Source: Streptomyces sp. SirexAA-E (GTDB lineage Bacteria; Actinomycetota; Actinomycetes; Streptomycetales; Streptomycetaceae). Taken from it: 64,000 nt of DNA. A program made the position numbers and the translations under genes. The stretch spans positions 1,054,001 to 1,118,000 of the forward strand of contig NC_015953.1 of assembly GCF_000177195.2 (NCBI RefSeq). Reading direction: 5' to 3'. The notes below the pieces were generated by a model. That model did not search any database. It saw only the letters and a program-made list of their open reading frames with translations, and was not told the origin of the DNA. How positions within the stretch are numbered: the stretch's first letter is position 1; each line of letters begins with the position of its first letter. Shown piece after piece: positions 34,411-43,768 of this stretch.

Positions 34411-35038
34411 GGTTCCTCTCCTGACTCGTTCCGGAGCGGCGGGCGTCTGGCCTCGGGGGACGAGTTCCGCACCCGCCGCTTGACCCCAACACTAGGGATA
34501 CGGGGTCCGCCCGGCGTCATGCCCGCGTACCGATTGGCGGGCCTCCCGGAGGATGAGCCGGCTCCCTCGGGCGTACTCCCCTGGGTGGAGACGGACCGCT
34601 CGGCCCTGGGGACTTCCCGGAGGGGACGTACGGGGGGTGTCCTCCCCGTGGCGGGTTGCCGGGACCGGAAGGGGCCGGGCGTGAGAGGCCGTGGAAGAGG
34701 GTGACTTCACTCACTCCAGGGGGCCCCGGGGTGGGGCGGTCCCCACCCCGGGGCCCCCTCCCGGAGAGTGGGGCCCGCCCGTGCCTCCGGCGCCCCCCGT
34801 ACCGGACGGTCCTGGGCCTGACTGACCGTCACTGACGCAATACCCCTCCGTCGGCCGTGCCTTGAGAACGCCGGCCCGCGGCCGGCCGTACTCCCGGGCC
34901 CCGCTGACCCCGACTCACCCCGCCCACCGCGCACCGGCAATCGTTCCGGGAGCGAGGGCGCGGCCTCTGAGCGCGCCGCGCCACGGGTACGTAAGCTGTG
35001 CCTCGTCAGGCGGACCAGGCAGCGGGGATGGGCAGACG
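34411..35038. other. 628-base intergenic region without a convincing gene
   Basis: It separates the small membrane protein (minus) from the Ser/Thr kinase (plus). The only plus-strand ORF (from 34519, ending 34704) has third-position GC near 75 percent, too low for a Streptomyces gene, and no family resemblance. A large hairpin lies at 34718-34759. A small RNA that ends there cannot be excluded. Confidence 0.6.
34718..34759. terminator. Large isolated hairpin in the gap before the kinase gene
   Basis: A perfect 19-bp stem (34718-34736 with 34741-34759) with a CGGT tetraloop. No annotated gene ends here on either strand; the nearest plus-strand gene starts 280 bases downstream. It may mark the end of an unannotated transcript. 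Confidence 0.6.
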
Positions 35039-36394
35039 ATGGCGATGATGCGGCTCCGGCGCGAGGACCCGCGTGTCGTCGGCTCGTTCAGGCTCCACCG
35101 GCGGCTCGGCGCGGGCGGCATGGGCGTCGTCTACCTGGGCTCCGACCGCAGGGGCCAGCGGGTCGCGCTGAAGGTGATCCGGCCCGACCTCGCGGAGGAC
35201 CAGGAGTTCCGTTCGCGCTTCGCCCGCGAGGTGTCCGCGGCCCGGCGGATCCGCGGCGGGTGTACGGCCCGTCTGGTGGCGGCCGACCTGGAGGCGGACC
35301 GCCCGTGGTTCGCGACCCAGTACGTCCCCGGGCCGTCGCTGCACGACAAGGTCGCCGAGGAGGGTCCGCTGTCGGCGGCCGAGGTGGCCTCCGTCGGGGC
35401 GGCGCTCTCCGAAGGGCTCGTGGCGGTGCACGAGGCGGGGGTCGTCCACCGGGACCTGAAGCCTTCGAACATTCTCCTCTCCCCGAAGGGCCCCCGGATC
35501 ATCGACTTCGGGATCGCCTGGGCGACCGGGGCCAGCACGCTCACCCACGTCGGTACCGCCGTGGGCTCTCCGGGCTTCCTCGCACCGGAGCAGGTGCGGG
35601 GCGCGGCGGTGACACCGGCCACGGACGTGTTCTCTCTGGGCGCCACGCTGGCGTACGCGGCGATGGCCGATTCGCCGTTCGGGCACGGCAGTTCCGAGGT
35701 GATGCTCTACCGCGTGGTGCACGAGGAGCCGCATCTCCTCGATGTGCACGACGCGCTCGCCCCGCTGGTCCGGGCCTGTCTCGCGAAGGACCCCGAGGAG
35801 CGGCCCAGCACCCTGCAGCTGTCCATGCGGCTCAAGGAGATCGCCGCGCGTGAGGCGCAGGGGCTGCATGAGCGGCGGCCTCCCGCGCAGCGCCGTGGCC
35901 AGGAACTGGACCGGCCGACCGGCCGGCTGGAGGGCCCGTACACCGAGCAGCAGACCCGGCGGTCGAGCGGGCCCGCCTCCGCGCCCCGCCCGTCCGCGAG
36001 GCGGCCCGCGCCGTCGCGGTCGGGTGCCGCGCCCCGTACGGGCGGGTCCGGGCCTCGGCCGCAGGTGTCCCGGGGCGGCGCACGCCCCGGGAAGCGCCCG
36101 CACACCACGGGAGCGGCCGGAGGGGCGGGGACGAAGGGCCGCCCCGGCACCCGGCCGGGTCCCCGGACCACGGGGACGGGCAGGAGCGGCCCGCGGCGGC
36201 CCGCCAATCCTCGGCTGCTGCGCCAGCGGCTCGTCGTCTTCGTGGTGGTGACGCTGCTGGTGGCCCTGGGGATCGCGGCCGCCCAGGGTTGCCAGGGTCC
36301 GGCGCGCGGGATGGGCGGTACGCCGGTGCCGGTCCGGGACGGCGTCGCGGTACCGGCGTACGGATCGGGGCCGGACGCGGTCAGGGCCGCGTGA
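35039..36394 (+). CDS. Membrane-anchored Ser/Thr protein kinase (Hanks type)
   Basis: 451 residues from the ATG at 35039. The kinase domain (about 15-285) has an intact glycine loop (GAGGMG, 24-29), Lys45 in VALK, the HRDLKPSN catalytic loop (D139, N144), DFG at 156-158 and the APE end. About 110 residues of proline/arginine-rich disordered juxtamembrane sequence, one transmembrane helix (about 398-417) and a short 30-residue extracellular tail follow. Unlike PknB it has no PASTA repeats or other sensor. Its target is unknown. Its 3' end overlaps that of the SpoU methyltransferase by 14 bases. Confidence 0.93.
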   Translation: MAMMRLRREDPRVVGSFRLHRRLGAGGMGVVYLGSDRRGQRVALKVIRPDLAEDQEFRSRFAREVSAARRIRGGCTARLVAADLEADRPWFATQYVPGPSLHDKVAEEGPLSAAEVASVGAALSEGLVAVHEAGVVHRDLKPSNILLSPKGPRIIDFGIAWATGASTLTHVGTAVGSPGFLAPEQVRGAAVTPATDVFSLGATLAYAAMADSPFGHGSSEVMLYRVVHEEPHLLDVHDALAPLVRACLAKDPEERPSTLQLSMRLKEIAAREAQGLHERRPPAQRRGQELDRPTGRLEGPYTEQQTRRSSGPASAPRPSARRPAPSRSGAAPRTGGSGPRPQVSRGGARPGKRPHTTGAAGGAGTKGRPGTRPGPRTTGTGRSGPRRPANPRLLRQRLVVFVVVTLLVALGIAAAQGCQGPARGMGGTPVPVRDGVAVPAYGSGPDAVRAA

Positions 36395-37205
36395 CGCGGG
36401 TCGCGTAGAAGGCGACGGCGGAGGCGGCGGCGACGTTGAGGGAGTCGACCCCGGCGTCCATCGGGATACGGACGTGGGCGTCGGCCGCGGCGAGCGCCTG
36501 GGCCGTGAGCCCGTCGCCCTCCGTACCGAAGATCAGCGCCAGCTTCTCGTGGGCACGGGCAACGAGTGCGTCCAGGGTGATCGAGCGGTCGCTGAGGCAG
36601 AGGGCCGCGGTGGTGAACCCGGCCGCGCCGAGCAGCGCGAGGTCGTCGGGCCAGGACTCCAGCCGGGTCCAGGGGACGTGGAAGACGGACCCCATCGACA
36701 CCTTGACCGCCCGCCGGTACAGCGGGTCGGCGCAGCGCGGGGTGAGCAGGACGGCGTCGACGCCGAGGGCCGCGGCGTTGCGGAAGGCGGCGCCCAGGTT
36801 GGCGTGGTCGACGATGTCCTCGAACACGGCCACCCGGCGTACGTCCCCGGTCGCGGGGGCGAGGAGGGTGTCCACGGCCGGCAGCGGCCGGCGCCGCATC
36901 GCGGCGAGGGCTCCGCGGTGGACGTGGTAGCCGGTGACGCGTTCGGCGAGCTCCGGGGTGACCGCGTAGACCGGGGCCCGCTCCTCGTCGATGACGTCGC
37001 GCATGACGTCGAACCACTTGGCGGTCAGCATCATGGACCGCATCTCGTACCCGGCGTTCCTGGCCCGTCTGATGACCTTCTCGCCCTCGGCGATGAAGAG
37101 GCCCTCGGCGGGTTCGCGCCGGCGCCGGAGCTCGACGTCGGTCAGGTCCGTGTAGTCGCTCAGGCGCGGGTCGTCGGGGTCGTCGACGGTGAGGAGTTCA
37201 GCCAC
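36381..37205 (-). CDS. SpoU/TrmH-family RNA 2'-O-methyltransferase
   Basis: 274 residues. The N-terminal substrate-binding domain precedes a SPOUT knot with the three motifs: DHANLGAAFRNAAAL, the IFGTEGDGL strand, and IPMDAGVDSLNVAAASAVAFY. These bind S-adenosylmethionine and place a methyl on the ribose of rRNA or tRNA. Exact target not predictable. The gene ends 14 bases inside the convergent kinase gene. Confidence 0.93.
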   Translation of the reverse strand: MAELLTVDDPDDPRLSDYTDLTDVELRRRREPAEGLFIAEGEKVIRRARNAGYEMRSMMLTAKWFDVMRDVIDEERAPVYAVTPELAERVTGYHVHRGALAAMRRRPLPAVDTLLAPATGDVRRVAVFEDIVDHANLGAAFRNAAALGVDAVLLTPRCADPLYRRAVKVSMGSVFHVPWTRLESWPDDLALLGAAGFTTAALCLSDRSITLDALVARAHEKLALIFGTEGDGLTAQALAAADAHVRIPMDAGVDSLNVAAASAVAFYATRVTRP

Positions 37206-37247
37206 GGCTCGTACTGCCTTGTTTCGGTCGGGAGGATGGGTGGGTGG

Positions 37248-38489
37248 TCAGCCCGCGAGACCGGCGCCGACGGTGACGACCTCGCCGATGACGATGACCG
37301 CCGGGGGGCGTACGTCCTCGGCGGCGGCCCGCTCCCCCACGGTCGCGAGAGTCGCGTCGACCCTGCGCTGGGCGGCGGTGGTGCCCTCCTGGACGAGGGC
37401 GACGGGGGTGTCCGGGGACTTGCCGTGGGCGACGAGCGCCTGGGCGATGGCGCCGATCTTGTCGACCGCCATCAGCAGCACCAGGGTGCCGCGCAGCCGG
37501 GCGAGGGCCTCCCAGTCGACCAGGGAGCGCGGGTCGTCGGGGGCGACGTGGCCGCTGACCACGGTGAACTCGTGGGCCACACCGCGGTGGGTGACGGGGA
37601 TCCCGGCCGCTCCGGGCACGGAGATGGTGCTGGAGATGCCGGGGACGACGGTGCAGGGGATGCCTTCGGCGGCCAGCGCCTGGGCCTCCTCCATGCCGCG
37701 GCCGAAGACGTAGGGGTCGCCGCCCTTGAGTCGGACGACGGCCTTGCCCGCCTTGGCGTGGTCGATCAGTGCCTGGTTGATGGCCTCCTGCGCCATGTAC
37801 CGGCCGTACGGGATCTTCGCCGCGTCGATCACCTCGACGTGCGGGGGGAGTTCGTCGAGCAGGTCACGGGGGCCGAGCCGGTCGGCGATGACGACGTCGG
37901 CCTCGGCGAGGAGGCGGCGGCCGCGGACGGTGATGAGGTCCGGGTCGCCGGGGCCGCCGCCGACCAGGGCGACGCCGGGGGCGCGGGTGCGGTGGTGCGG
38001 GGCGGCGAGGGTGCCGTCGCGCAGGCCCTCGACGATGGCGTCCCGGACGGCCGCGGAGCGGCGGGGGTCACGGCCGTGGGAGGTGGTGGTGAGGACGGCG
38101 ACCGTGATGCCCTCGCTGCGTCCGGTGGCCGGCGTCCACGCGGTCGCGGCCTCGGCGTCGTCGCTGCGGACGCACCAGGTGCGGGTGCGCTCGGCCTCGG
38201 CGGACGCGGCGTCGTTGGCGGCGGTGTCGGTGGTCGCGATCAGGGCGTACCAGGTGTCGGCGAGGTCACCGTCCTGGTACCGGCGCCGCTCCCAGTGGAT
38301 CTCGCCGGTGTCCGCCATGGCCTCGACGGACGGGGTGGCCGACGGGGAGATCAGGGTGATGTCCGCCCCGGCCGCGATGAGGGCCGGGAGCCTGCGCTGC
38401 GCGACCTGACCGCCGCCGACGACGACGACGCGGCGGCCGGTCAGCCGCAGTCCGACGGGGTAGGCGGGGTGATCGTCGTACTCGGGCAT
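37248..38489 (-). CDS. cysG: Siroheme synthase: NAD-dependent precorrin-2 dehydrogenase domain fused to uroporphyrinogen-III methyltransferase
   Basis: 413 residues in two parts. The N-terminal half (about 10-150) has the Rossmann motif VVVVGGGQVAQRRLP of the CysG dehydrogenase-chelatase; the C-terminal half (about 165-410) is a complete SUMT, with GGGPGDPDLITVRG, the RLKGGDPYVFGRG loop and the VVPGISS region. Together they convert uroporphyrinogen III to precorrin-2 and on toward siroheme or cobalamin. The neighbouring BluB-CobT fusion and CobL support corrinoid use, but siroheme for sulfite/nitrite reductase is equally possible. Confidence 0.9.
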   Translation of the reverse strand: MPEYDDHPAYPVGLRLTGRRVVVVGGGQVAQRRLPALIAAGADITLISPSATPSVEAMADTGEIHWERRRYQDGDLADTWYALIATTDTAANDAASAEAERTRTWCVRSDDAEAATAWTPATGRSEGITVAVLTTTSHGRDPRRSAAVRDAIVEGLRDGTLAAPHHRTRAPGVALVGGGPGDPDLITVRGRRLLAEADVVIADRLGPRDLLDELPPHVEVIDAAKIPYGRYMAQEAINQALIDHAKAGKAVVRLKGGDPYVFGRGMEEAQALAAEGIPCTVVPGISSTISVPGAAGIPVTHRGVAHEFTVVSGHVAPDDPRSLVDWEALARLRGTLVLLMAVDKIGAIAQALVAHGKSPDTPVALVQEGTTAAQRRVDATLATVGERAAAEDVRPPAVIVIGEVVTVGAGLAG

Positions 38490-38713
38490 GGCTCGTGCGG
38501 CTCCTCGTGCGGGATGCAGGGTGCGATGTGCTGCGGGCCGCTGCGGCGGTGGAGCGGCGGTGAGGCGGTGGTGACGGGGCGGGGCTGGTGGCGTCGGGGC
38601 GTGGCCCGTCGGCGGGTGCTCGGGAGCGCCCGGTGCGGGCGCCCGGGTTCCGGCGTGGGACCACGATACGGGGTGGTGGGGCGGGTGCCCCTGGCCCCCG
38701 CCCCTCCGCCGTG

Positions 38714-38755
38714 ACCGGAGTCCCGCCGGGCGCCGTGGCGCCCGGCGGGTCCGGT
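38714..38755 (-). terminator. Terminator of the BluB-CobT gene
   Basis: A 12-bp inner stem (38722-38733 with 38738-38749) plus a 6-bp outer stem (38714-38719 with 38750-38755), with a CGTG loop and a two-base bulge. It begins directly after the TAG stop of the fusion gene. The rest of the 266-base gap to 38490 shows nothing I recognise. Confidence 0.75.
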
Positions 38756-41700
38756 CTACTTCTCGGTGACGCCCGCCGAGTCGAACGTCGCGACCTCGTG
38801 CATGGCGCGTGCCGCGCTCTGCACGATGGGGAGCGCCAGCAGGGCGCCGGTCCCCTCACCGAGCCGGAGGTCCAGGTCGACGAGCGGACGCAGGCCCAGC
38901 TTGTTGAGGGCCGCCACATGGCCGGGCTCGGCGCTGCGGTGTCCGGCGATGCAGGCGGCGAGCGCCTCGGGGGCGACGGCCCGGGCCACGAGGGCCGAGG
39001 CGCCGGCGCTCACGCCGTCCAGGATCACCGGCGTCCGCAGGGACGCGCCGCCGAGCAGGAAGCCCGCCATGGCGGCGTGCTCCAGACCGCCGACCGCGGC
39101 CAGCACCCCGATGGGGTCGGTGGGGTCGGGCTGGTGCAGTTCCAGGGCACGGCGGACCACATCGACCTTGCGGGCGTGCATCTCGTCGTTGATGCCGGTG
39201 CCGCGCCCGGTGACCTCGGCCGGGTCCAAGCCCGTGTAGACACAGATCAGCGCGGCGGAGGCCGTGGTGTTGGCGATGCCCATCTCGCCGGTGACCAGGG
39301 CCTTGTTGCCGGCCGCCACCAGATCGCGGGCGGTCTCGATGCCGACCTCGATCGCCGCGAGCACCTCCTCGCGGGTCAGCGCGGGGCCGGTCGTGAAGTC
39401 GGCCGTCCCACGGCGGACGTTGCGGGGCAGCAGTCCGGGGGACGCCGGCAGCTCGGCGGCGACACCGACGTCGACGACGCAGACCTCGGCGCCCACCTGG
39501 GCCGCGAAGGCGTTGCAGACCGCCCCGCCGCTCAGGAAGTTGGCGACCATCTGGCCGGTGACCTCCTGGGGCCAGGCGGTGACCCCCTGGGCGTGCACCC
39601 CGTGGTCCCCGGCGAAGATCGCGACGGCCGCGGGCTCGGGAATCGGCGGCGGGCACATCCGGGAGAGGCCGGACAGCTGGGCCGAGATGATCTCCAGCAT
39701 GCCGAGCGCGCCCGCGGGCTTCGTCATCCGCTTCTGGCGCTCCCACGCCTCGCCGAGCGCCTTGGCGTCCAGCGGGCGGATGTTGGCGATGGTCTCCTGG
39801 AGCAGGTCGTGCGGCTCCTCACCGGGCAGGGCGCGGCGGCCGTAGGTCTCCTCGTGCACGACCCAGGACAGCGGGCGGCGCTTGGACCAGCCCGCCTGCA
39901 TCAGCTCGGGCTCCTCGGGGAACTCGTCGACGTAGCCGACGCACAGGTACGCCACGACCTCCAGGTGCTCGGGCAGGCCGAGTTCGCGGACCATCTCCCG
40001 CTCGTCGAAGAAGCTCACCCAGCCGACCCCGAGCCCTTCGGCGCGGGCGGCCAGCCACAGGTTCTCGACGGCGAGCGCGGAGGAGTACGGGGCCATCTGC
40101 GGCTGGGTGTGCCGGCCGAGGGTGTGCCGGCCGCCCCGGGTGGGGTCGGCGGTGACGACGATGTTCACCGGGGTGTCGAGGATGGCCTCGATCTTCAGTT
40201 CCTTGAACTGCTTGGCCCGGGCCTTGGGCAGCGACTTGGCGTACGCCTCGCGCTGGCGCTGGGCCAGTTCGTGCATGGAGCGGCGGGTCTCCGCGGAGCG
40301 GATGACGACGAAGTCCCAGGGCTGCGAGTGGCCGACGCTCGGAGCGGTGTGGGCGGCCTCCAGGACCCTGAGCAGCACCTCGTGCGGGATGGGGTCGCTG
40401 CGGAAGCCGTTGCGGATGTCGCGACGCTCGCGCATGACGCGGAGGACGGCCTCGCGCTCGGCGTCGTCGTAGCCGGGGGCGGGCGGGGAGACGGGGGCCT
40501 CCTGGGCCGGCGGCTCCTCGGCGGCGGGCGTCTCGTCGGCGGTGGGCGTCTCGTCGGCGGCGGGCGCCTGCTCGGCGGCTGCCGGCGCCTCGGCCGTCGG
40601 CTCGGTGGCCGTCGCGTCCTGCTCCGGCTGTTCCGCCTGCTCCTCGGCCACCGGCTGCTCCTCGGCCACCGGCCGCATCTCCGGGGCCGTCCCGTCCGGC
40701 TCCCCGGCGGGGGCGGGGGCCTGCGCCTCGGCCTCGGGCGCGGGTCCGTCCGCCGCCGGCTCGGGTGCCTCGGCTTCCCGTGTCTCGGCTTCCGGTGCCT
40801 CGGCTTCCGGTGTCTCGACGATCTCCGGTTCCGGCTCGGGCTCCGGGGCGGCGACCTCCTCGGCCACCTGCGCGGCCACCGGTTCCTGCGCCTCGGGGGC
40901 GGCCTCGGCGGCACGCGCGGCCGCGGCCTCGACGAACGGCGCGGGCTCGGTGGTGACCGGCCCGGCGGTGACCGGCTCCGTCTCGGCCTCCGGCTGCTGC
41001 GCCTCCTCGGGCCGCGGCTCCTGCTCCGGCTCGACGGCGGGGGCCGGTTCCGGGGCGGGGGCGGGGGCGAGGTGCGCGTCCGTGGGGGCGGCAGCGTCCA
41101 CGGCGACGAACTGGCCGCCCATGGTCCCGGCAGAGGGCGCCTGAGCGGCCTCCTCCGCAGAAGGACCGGCGGGCTGGGCGTCGGGCTCGACGGCGGACTC
41201 GGGCGCCGCCTCGACGGCGGACTCGGGCAGCGTCCGGGCGGGCTCGGCGTGCGGCTCCGCCGGAGCCTGAGGCAGGGCCACGGCGGCGGCGGGCTGCTCC
41301 GGGGCCGCCTCCGGGACGACCGTTTCTGCGGGGGCCGCCTGCTCCGGCAGCGCGGTCTCCGGAGCGGGTGCGGGTGCGGCCTCCGGGGCAGGTGCGGGGT
41401 CCACCAGGGCAGGTGCGGGAGCGGGCTCCGGCGCGGGAGCCACTTCCTGGACGGCCTCGGCGGCGGCGGGGGCCTCGGCCACCGGCTGGGCCGGCGCCGT
41501 CCCGGGCGCCTGGGCGGCCCACGGGGTCGCGCCCTGCGGCGGGATCTCCCCCAGCTGCGGGCCGGGCAGGAGCCCCGCCGCGTCGGCCGGGGCGTCGAAG
41601 TACTCGGGGCCGGCCGTGGGCGGACCGGCGTGCCGTACGGGCGCGGGTGTCTGCGGGGAACCGGCCGGGCCGCGGTCGGCCAGTGAGCGGACGACTCCCC

Positions 41701-42088
41701 CGGTGGCGTTCCCGCCGTAGGACGGGGCCTCGACGGGCCCCCGGTGCAGCGGTCGGCGGGTGGGCGGGGCCGCCGGGACCGACACCGGGACCTGGGCGGG
41801 CGTCTGCACGGGCGCGGGCGCGGGGATCCGCGCCCCGTCGAGGTCGACGGAGCCCGTGTCGTACGCGCCGCCCGGGGCCTGGCCCTGCGCGGGGTGCTCG
41901 CCCGGTGCGGTCGGAGCGTCGCTCCACGCGCCCTGGGGTGCGGGCATCAGCAGGAGGTCGTCGTCCTCGGGGGCCTGCTCGGAGGGGTCGAGGAAGGTGT
42001 AGGCGTCCGGGGCGGGGACGCCCGGCTGCTCCACCATGCCTGCGTGCTCCGGCAGTCCCTCGCCCGGGATCTGGCCGGTGTCAGTCAT
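38756..42088 (-). CDS. cobT: BluB-CobT fusion: DMB synthase joined to nicotinate-nucleotide-DMB phosphoribosyltransferase
   Basis: 1110 residues from the ATG at 42088. The first about 540 residues are a disordered region of Ala, Pro and Glu repeats with few hydrophobics. Residues about 541-765 are a BluB-type nitroreductase fold (RRDIRNGFRSDPIP, APSVGHSQPWDFVVI, ENLWLAARAEGLGVGWVS), which makes 5,6-dimethylbenzimidazole from FMNH2. About 766-1110 are CobT, with the catalytic Glu in LGEGTGA, which activates DMB as alpha-ribazole phosphate for the lower ligand of cobalamin. The fusion would couple consecutive steps. Gene boundaries on the corrinoid side match siroheme synthase and CobL. Confidence 0.92.
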   Translation of the reverse strand: MTDTGQIPGEGLPEHAGMVEQPGVPAPDAYTFLDPSEQAPEDDDLLLMPAPQGAWSDAPTAPGEHPAQGQAPGGAYDTGSVDLDGARIPAPAPVQTPAQVPVSVPAAPPTRRPLHRGPVEAPSYGGNATGGVVRSLADRGPAGSPQTPAPVRHAGPPTAGPEYFDAPADAAGLLPGPQLGEIPPQGATPWAAQAPGTAPAQPVAEAPAAAEAVQEVAPAPEPAPAPALVDPAPAPEAAPAPAPETALPEQAAPAETVVPEAAPEQPAAAVALPQAPAEPHAEPARTLPESAVEAAPESAVEPDAQPAGPSAEEAAQAPSAGTMGGQFVAVDAAAPTDAHLAPAPAPEPAPAVEPEQEPRPEEAQQPEAETEPVTAGPVTTEPAPFVEAAAARAAEAAPEAQEPVAAQVAEEVAAPEPEPEPEIVETPEAEAPEAETREAEAPEPAADGPAPEAEAQAPAPAGEPDGTAPEMRPVAEEQPVAEEQAEQPEQDATATEPTAEAPAAAEQAPAADETPTADETPAAEEPPAQEAPVSPPAPGYDDAEREAVLRVMRERRDIRNGFRSDPIPHEVLLRVLEAAHTAPSVGHSQPWDFVVIRSAETRRSMHELAQRQREAYAKSLPKARAKQFKELKIEAILDTPVNIVVTADPTRGGRHTLGRHTQPQMAPYSSALAVENLWLAARAEGLGVGWVSFFDEREMVRELGLPEHLEVVAYLCVGYVDEFPEEPELMQAGWSKRRPLSWVVHEETYGRRALPGEEPHDLLQETIANIRPLDAKALGEAWERQKRMTKPAGALGMLEIISAQLSGLSRMCPPPIPEPAAVAIFAGDHGVHAQGVTAWPQEVTGQMVANFLSGGAVCNAFAAQVGAEVCVVDVGVAAELPASPGLLPRNVRRGTADFTTGPALTREEVLAAIEVGIETARDLVAAGNKALVTGEMGIANTTASAALICVYTGLDPAEVTGRGTGINDEMHARKVDVVRRALELHQPDPTDPIGVLAAVGGLEHAAMAGFLLGGASLRTPVILDGVSAGASALVARAVAPEALAACIAGHRSAEPGHVAALNKLGLRPLVDLDLRLGEGTGALLALPIVQSAARAMHEVATFDSAGVTEK

Positions 42089-42419
42089 GCGTACCCCTCG
42101 CCCATCGTCAGTGCTCCTTCGGCCCTTCGCCCGGGATGCCCGAACCACGGCACGCCGGTGCTCGTCAACTAGAACGAGCGGGCTCGCCGCGCGGCACGGA
42201 ACGCGCGCGGTACCGTCCGTCGGCGGTCGTTCGCCGCCGTGCCGGACCGTTCCGCGACGGCTCGCTGTGGACTGCGCCACGTTGCGCGTCCCCCGGTTGC
42301 GCTGTACCACATCGCGGACCAAAACGGTCCCCTTTTCCGGACATTGACGAACGAACCGTCGAACGGCCGGGTGCGGTACAACAATCGCTCAGCCTACCTC
42401 GCGCTCCACCGCGAGCGGG
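42089..42419. other. Intergenic region between CobL and BluB-CobT
   Basis: 331 bases. It should hold the promoter of the BluB-CobT gene. I searched for the conserved core of a cobalamin riboswitch (the B12 box) and did not recognise it. A 15-bp inverted repeat GGACC-N5-GGTCC (42315-42329) stands in a local AT-richer stretch and could be a regulatory site. Confidence 0.55.
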
Positions 42420-43646
42420 TCAGGGGGCGAGGTCGGAACGGACCGCGGAGAGCAGGAACACGACGGAGCGTTCGCGTTCCGTCCAGGCGGAGGTGTCCAG
42501 TGCGACGGACTGGAGCAGCACGCATTCGACGGCGTACCCGTTCTCGCCGAGGGCCGCGCCCAGGGCCTCGGCCTCGTCGCGGTTCGCGGCATGCGTGACG
42601 ACGCGTTCCGGCCTGCGCGCGGCGACCGCGGTGACGACGGGGACGCCGCCGCCCCCGATCCGCACCACGTCGGGCTCCGGCAGGCGTTCCAGGACGTGCG
42701 GGGCCCGGCCCTGGACCACTTGGAGGGCCACCTGGCAGGTGCGGGCGGCCGCCGCCGTACGGGCGCACGCGTCCGGGTCGTCGTCCACGGCGAGGACCGC
42801 CGCCCCGAAGCCGGCGGCCTCCACCGCGAAGGCGCCGGATCCGGAGCCGATGTCCCAGACGAGGTCGCCCGTGCGCGGCCCGAGGCGGGCCAGCTGGGCG
42901 GCGCGCAGTCCGGGCGACTCGCCCTCGCCGGGGGCGCCGGCGCGGGGCCCGTGGGACCCGGCCGGCAGGGCCCATCCACGGGTGCCGGGGACACCGGTGG
43001 GGCGGCGGCCCGCGATCCACGCACCGGTGGCCGTGGTCTCGGGGCCGCTGCCGATGACGATGACGACGTTCGGGTCGCGCCAGGCGTGGTCGGCGGTCTT
43101 GTCGGAGGTGAGCACCGTGACCCGCTCGCGTGCGGTGCCGAGTTCCTCGCAGATGACGAAGGTGCGGTGGACGCCTTCCATCAGGAGGGCGAGTTCGGCG
43201 GGTCCGGCGCCCGGTGAGGTGAGGACGGCGACCTTGTGGTGGGCTCGGCAGACGTTGACCGCGCGGCGCAGGGTGCGGGGGTGGGCGACGACGACCTGGG
43301 CGTCGTCCCAGGGCATCCCGGCGCGGGCGAAGGCGGTGGCCACCGAGGAGACGGCGGGCACGACCTCGACCTCCAAGCCGTGTTCGGGTGCGCGCAGGCT
43401 GCGTACGACGCCGAAGAAGCCGGGGTCCCCGTCGGCGAGGACGACGGCGCTGCCGCGGTGGCCGGCGATCCTGCGTGCGGCCAGGTCGACGCTGCCGAGG
43501 CGGATCCGTTCCGCGCCGACCGGCACCTCGGGCAGGGCGAGGTGGTGGCCGGCTCCGGCGACGAGCGTGGCGGCGGAGAGCGCGGCGGTGGCCGCTGTGG
43601 TCAGTGGCGAGCCGTCCCAGCCGATCACCGTGACCCGGTCGGACAT
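42420..43646 (-). CDS. cobL: Precorrin-6Y C5,15-methyltransferase (decarboxylating), CobL/CbiET
   Basis: 408 residues from the ATG at 43646. The CbiE half (about 1-205) has the tetrapyrrole methylase pattern MSDRVTVIGWDGSPL and VVPAVSSVATAFARAG; the CbiT half (about 215-408) is a SAM-dependent methyltransferase with LVWDIGSGSGAFAVEAA as its binding motif. It methylates precorrin-6Y at C5 and C15 with loss of the acetate carboxyl in adenosylcobalamin synthesis. Upstream reading is shadow. Confidence 0.93.
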   Translation of the reverse strand: MSDRVTVIGWDGSPLTTAATAALSAATLVAGAGHHLALPEVPVGAERIRLGSVDLAARRIAGHRGSAVVLADGDPGFFGVVRSLRAPEHGLEVEVVPAVSSVATAFARAGMPWDDAQVVVAHPRTLRRAVNVCRAHHKVAVLTSPGAGPAELALLMEGVHRTFVICEELGTARERVTVLTSDKTADHAWRDPNVVIVIGSGPETTATGAWIAGRRPTGVPGTRGWALPAGSHGPRAGAPGEGESPGLRAAQLARLGPRTGDLVWDIGSGSGAFAVEAAGFGAAVLAVDDDPDACARTAAAARTCQVALQVVQGRAPHVLERLPEPDVVRIGGGGVPVVTAVAARRPERVVTHAANRDEAEALGAALGENGYAVECVLLQSVALDTSAWTERERSVVFLLSAVRSDLAP

Positions 43647-43768
43647 CGTCGTCAGTCTCCAGGGGGTGTCGCAGGCGGGGGCGCTCCGTGCCGGGTAGGC
43701 GGAGCCAGGGTGAGCGTATCCGGTCGGCGCCGGGGCCCGGCCGGGGGCTTCCGGGAGACGGGGCGGGG

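Noticed and set aside
32993..34492. Extended start of the APH-like kinase to 34492
   Set aside because: The extra 169 residues run antisense through the small membrane protein and are arginine/glycine-rich shadow sequence.
34519..34704. Small plus-strand ORF of 61 codons in the gap before the kinase gene
   Set aside because: Third-position GC is about 75 percent, below that of real genes here, and the minus strand is equally open; no family resemblance.
42089..42419. Cobalamin riboswitch in front of the BluB-CobT gene
   Set aside because: The B12-box core was not seen on the minus strand, although the neighbouring genes make corrinoids.
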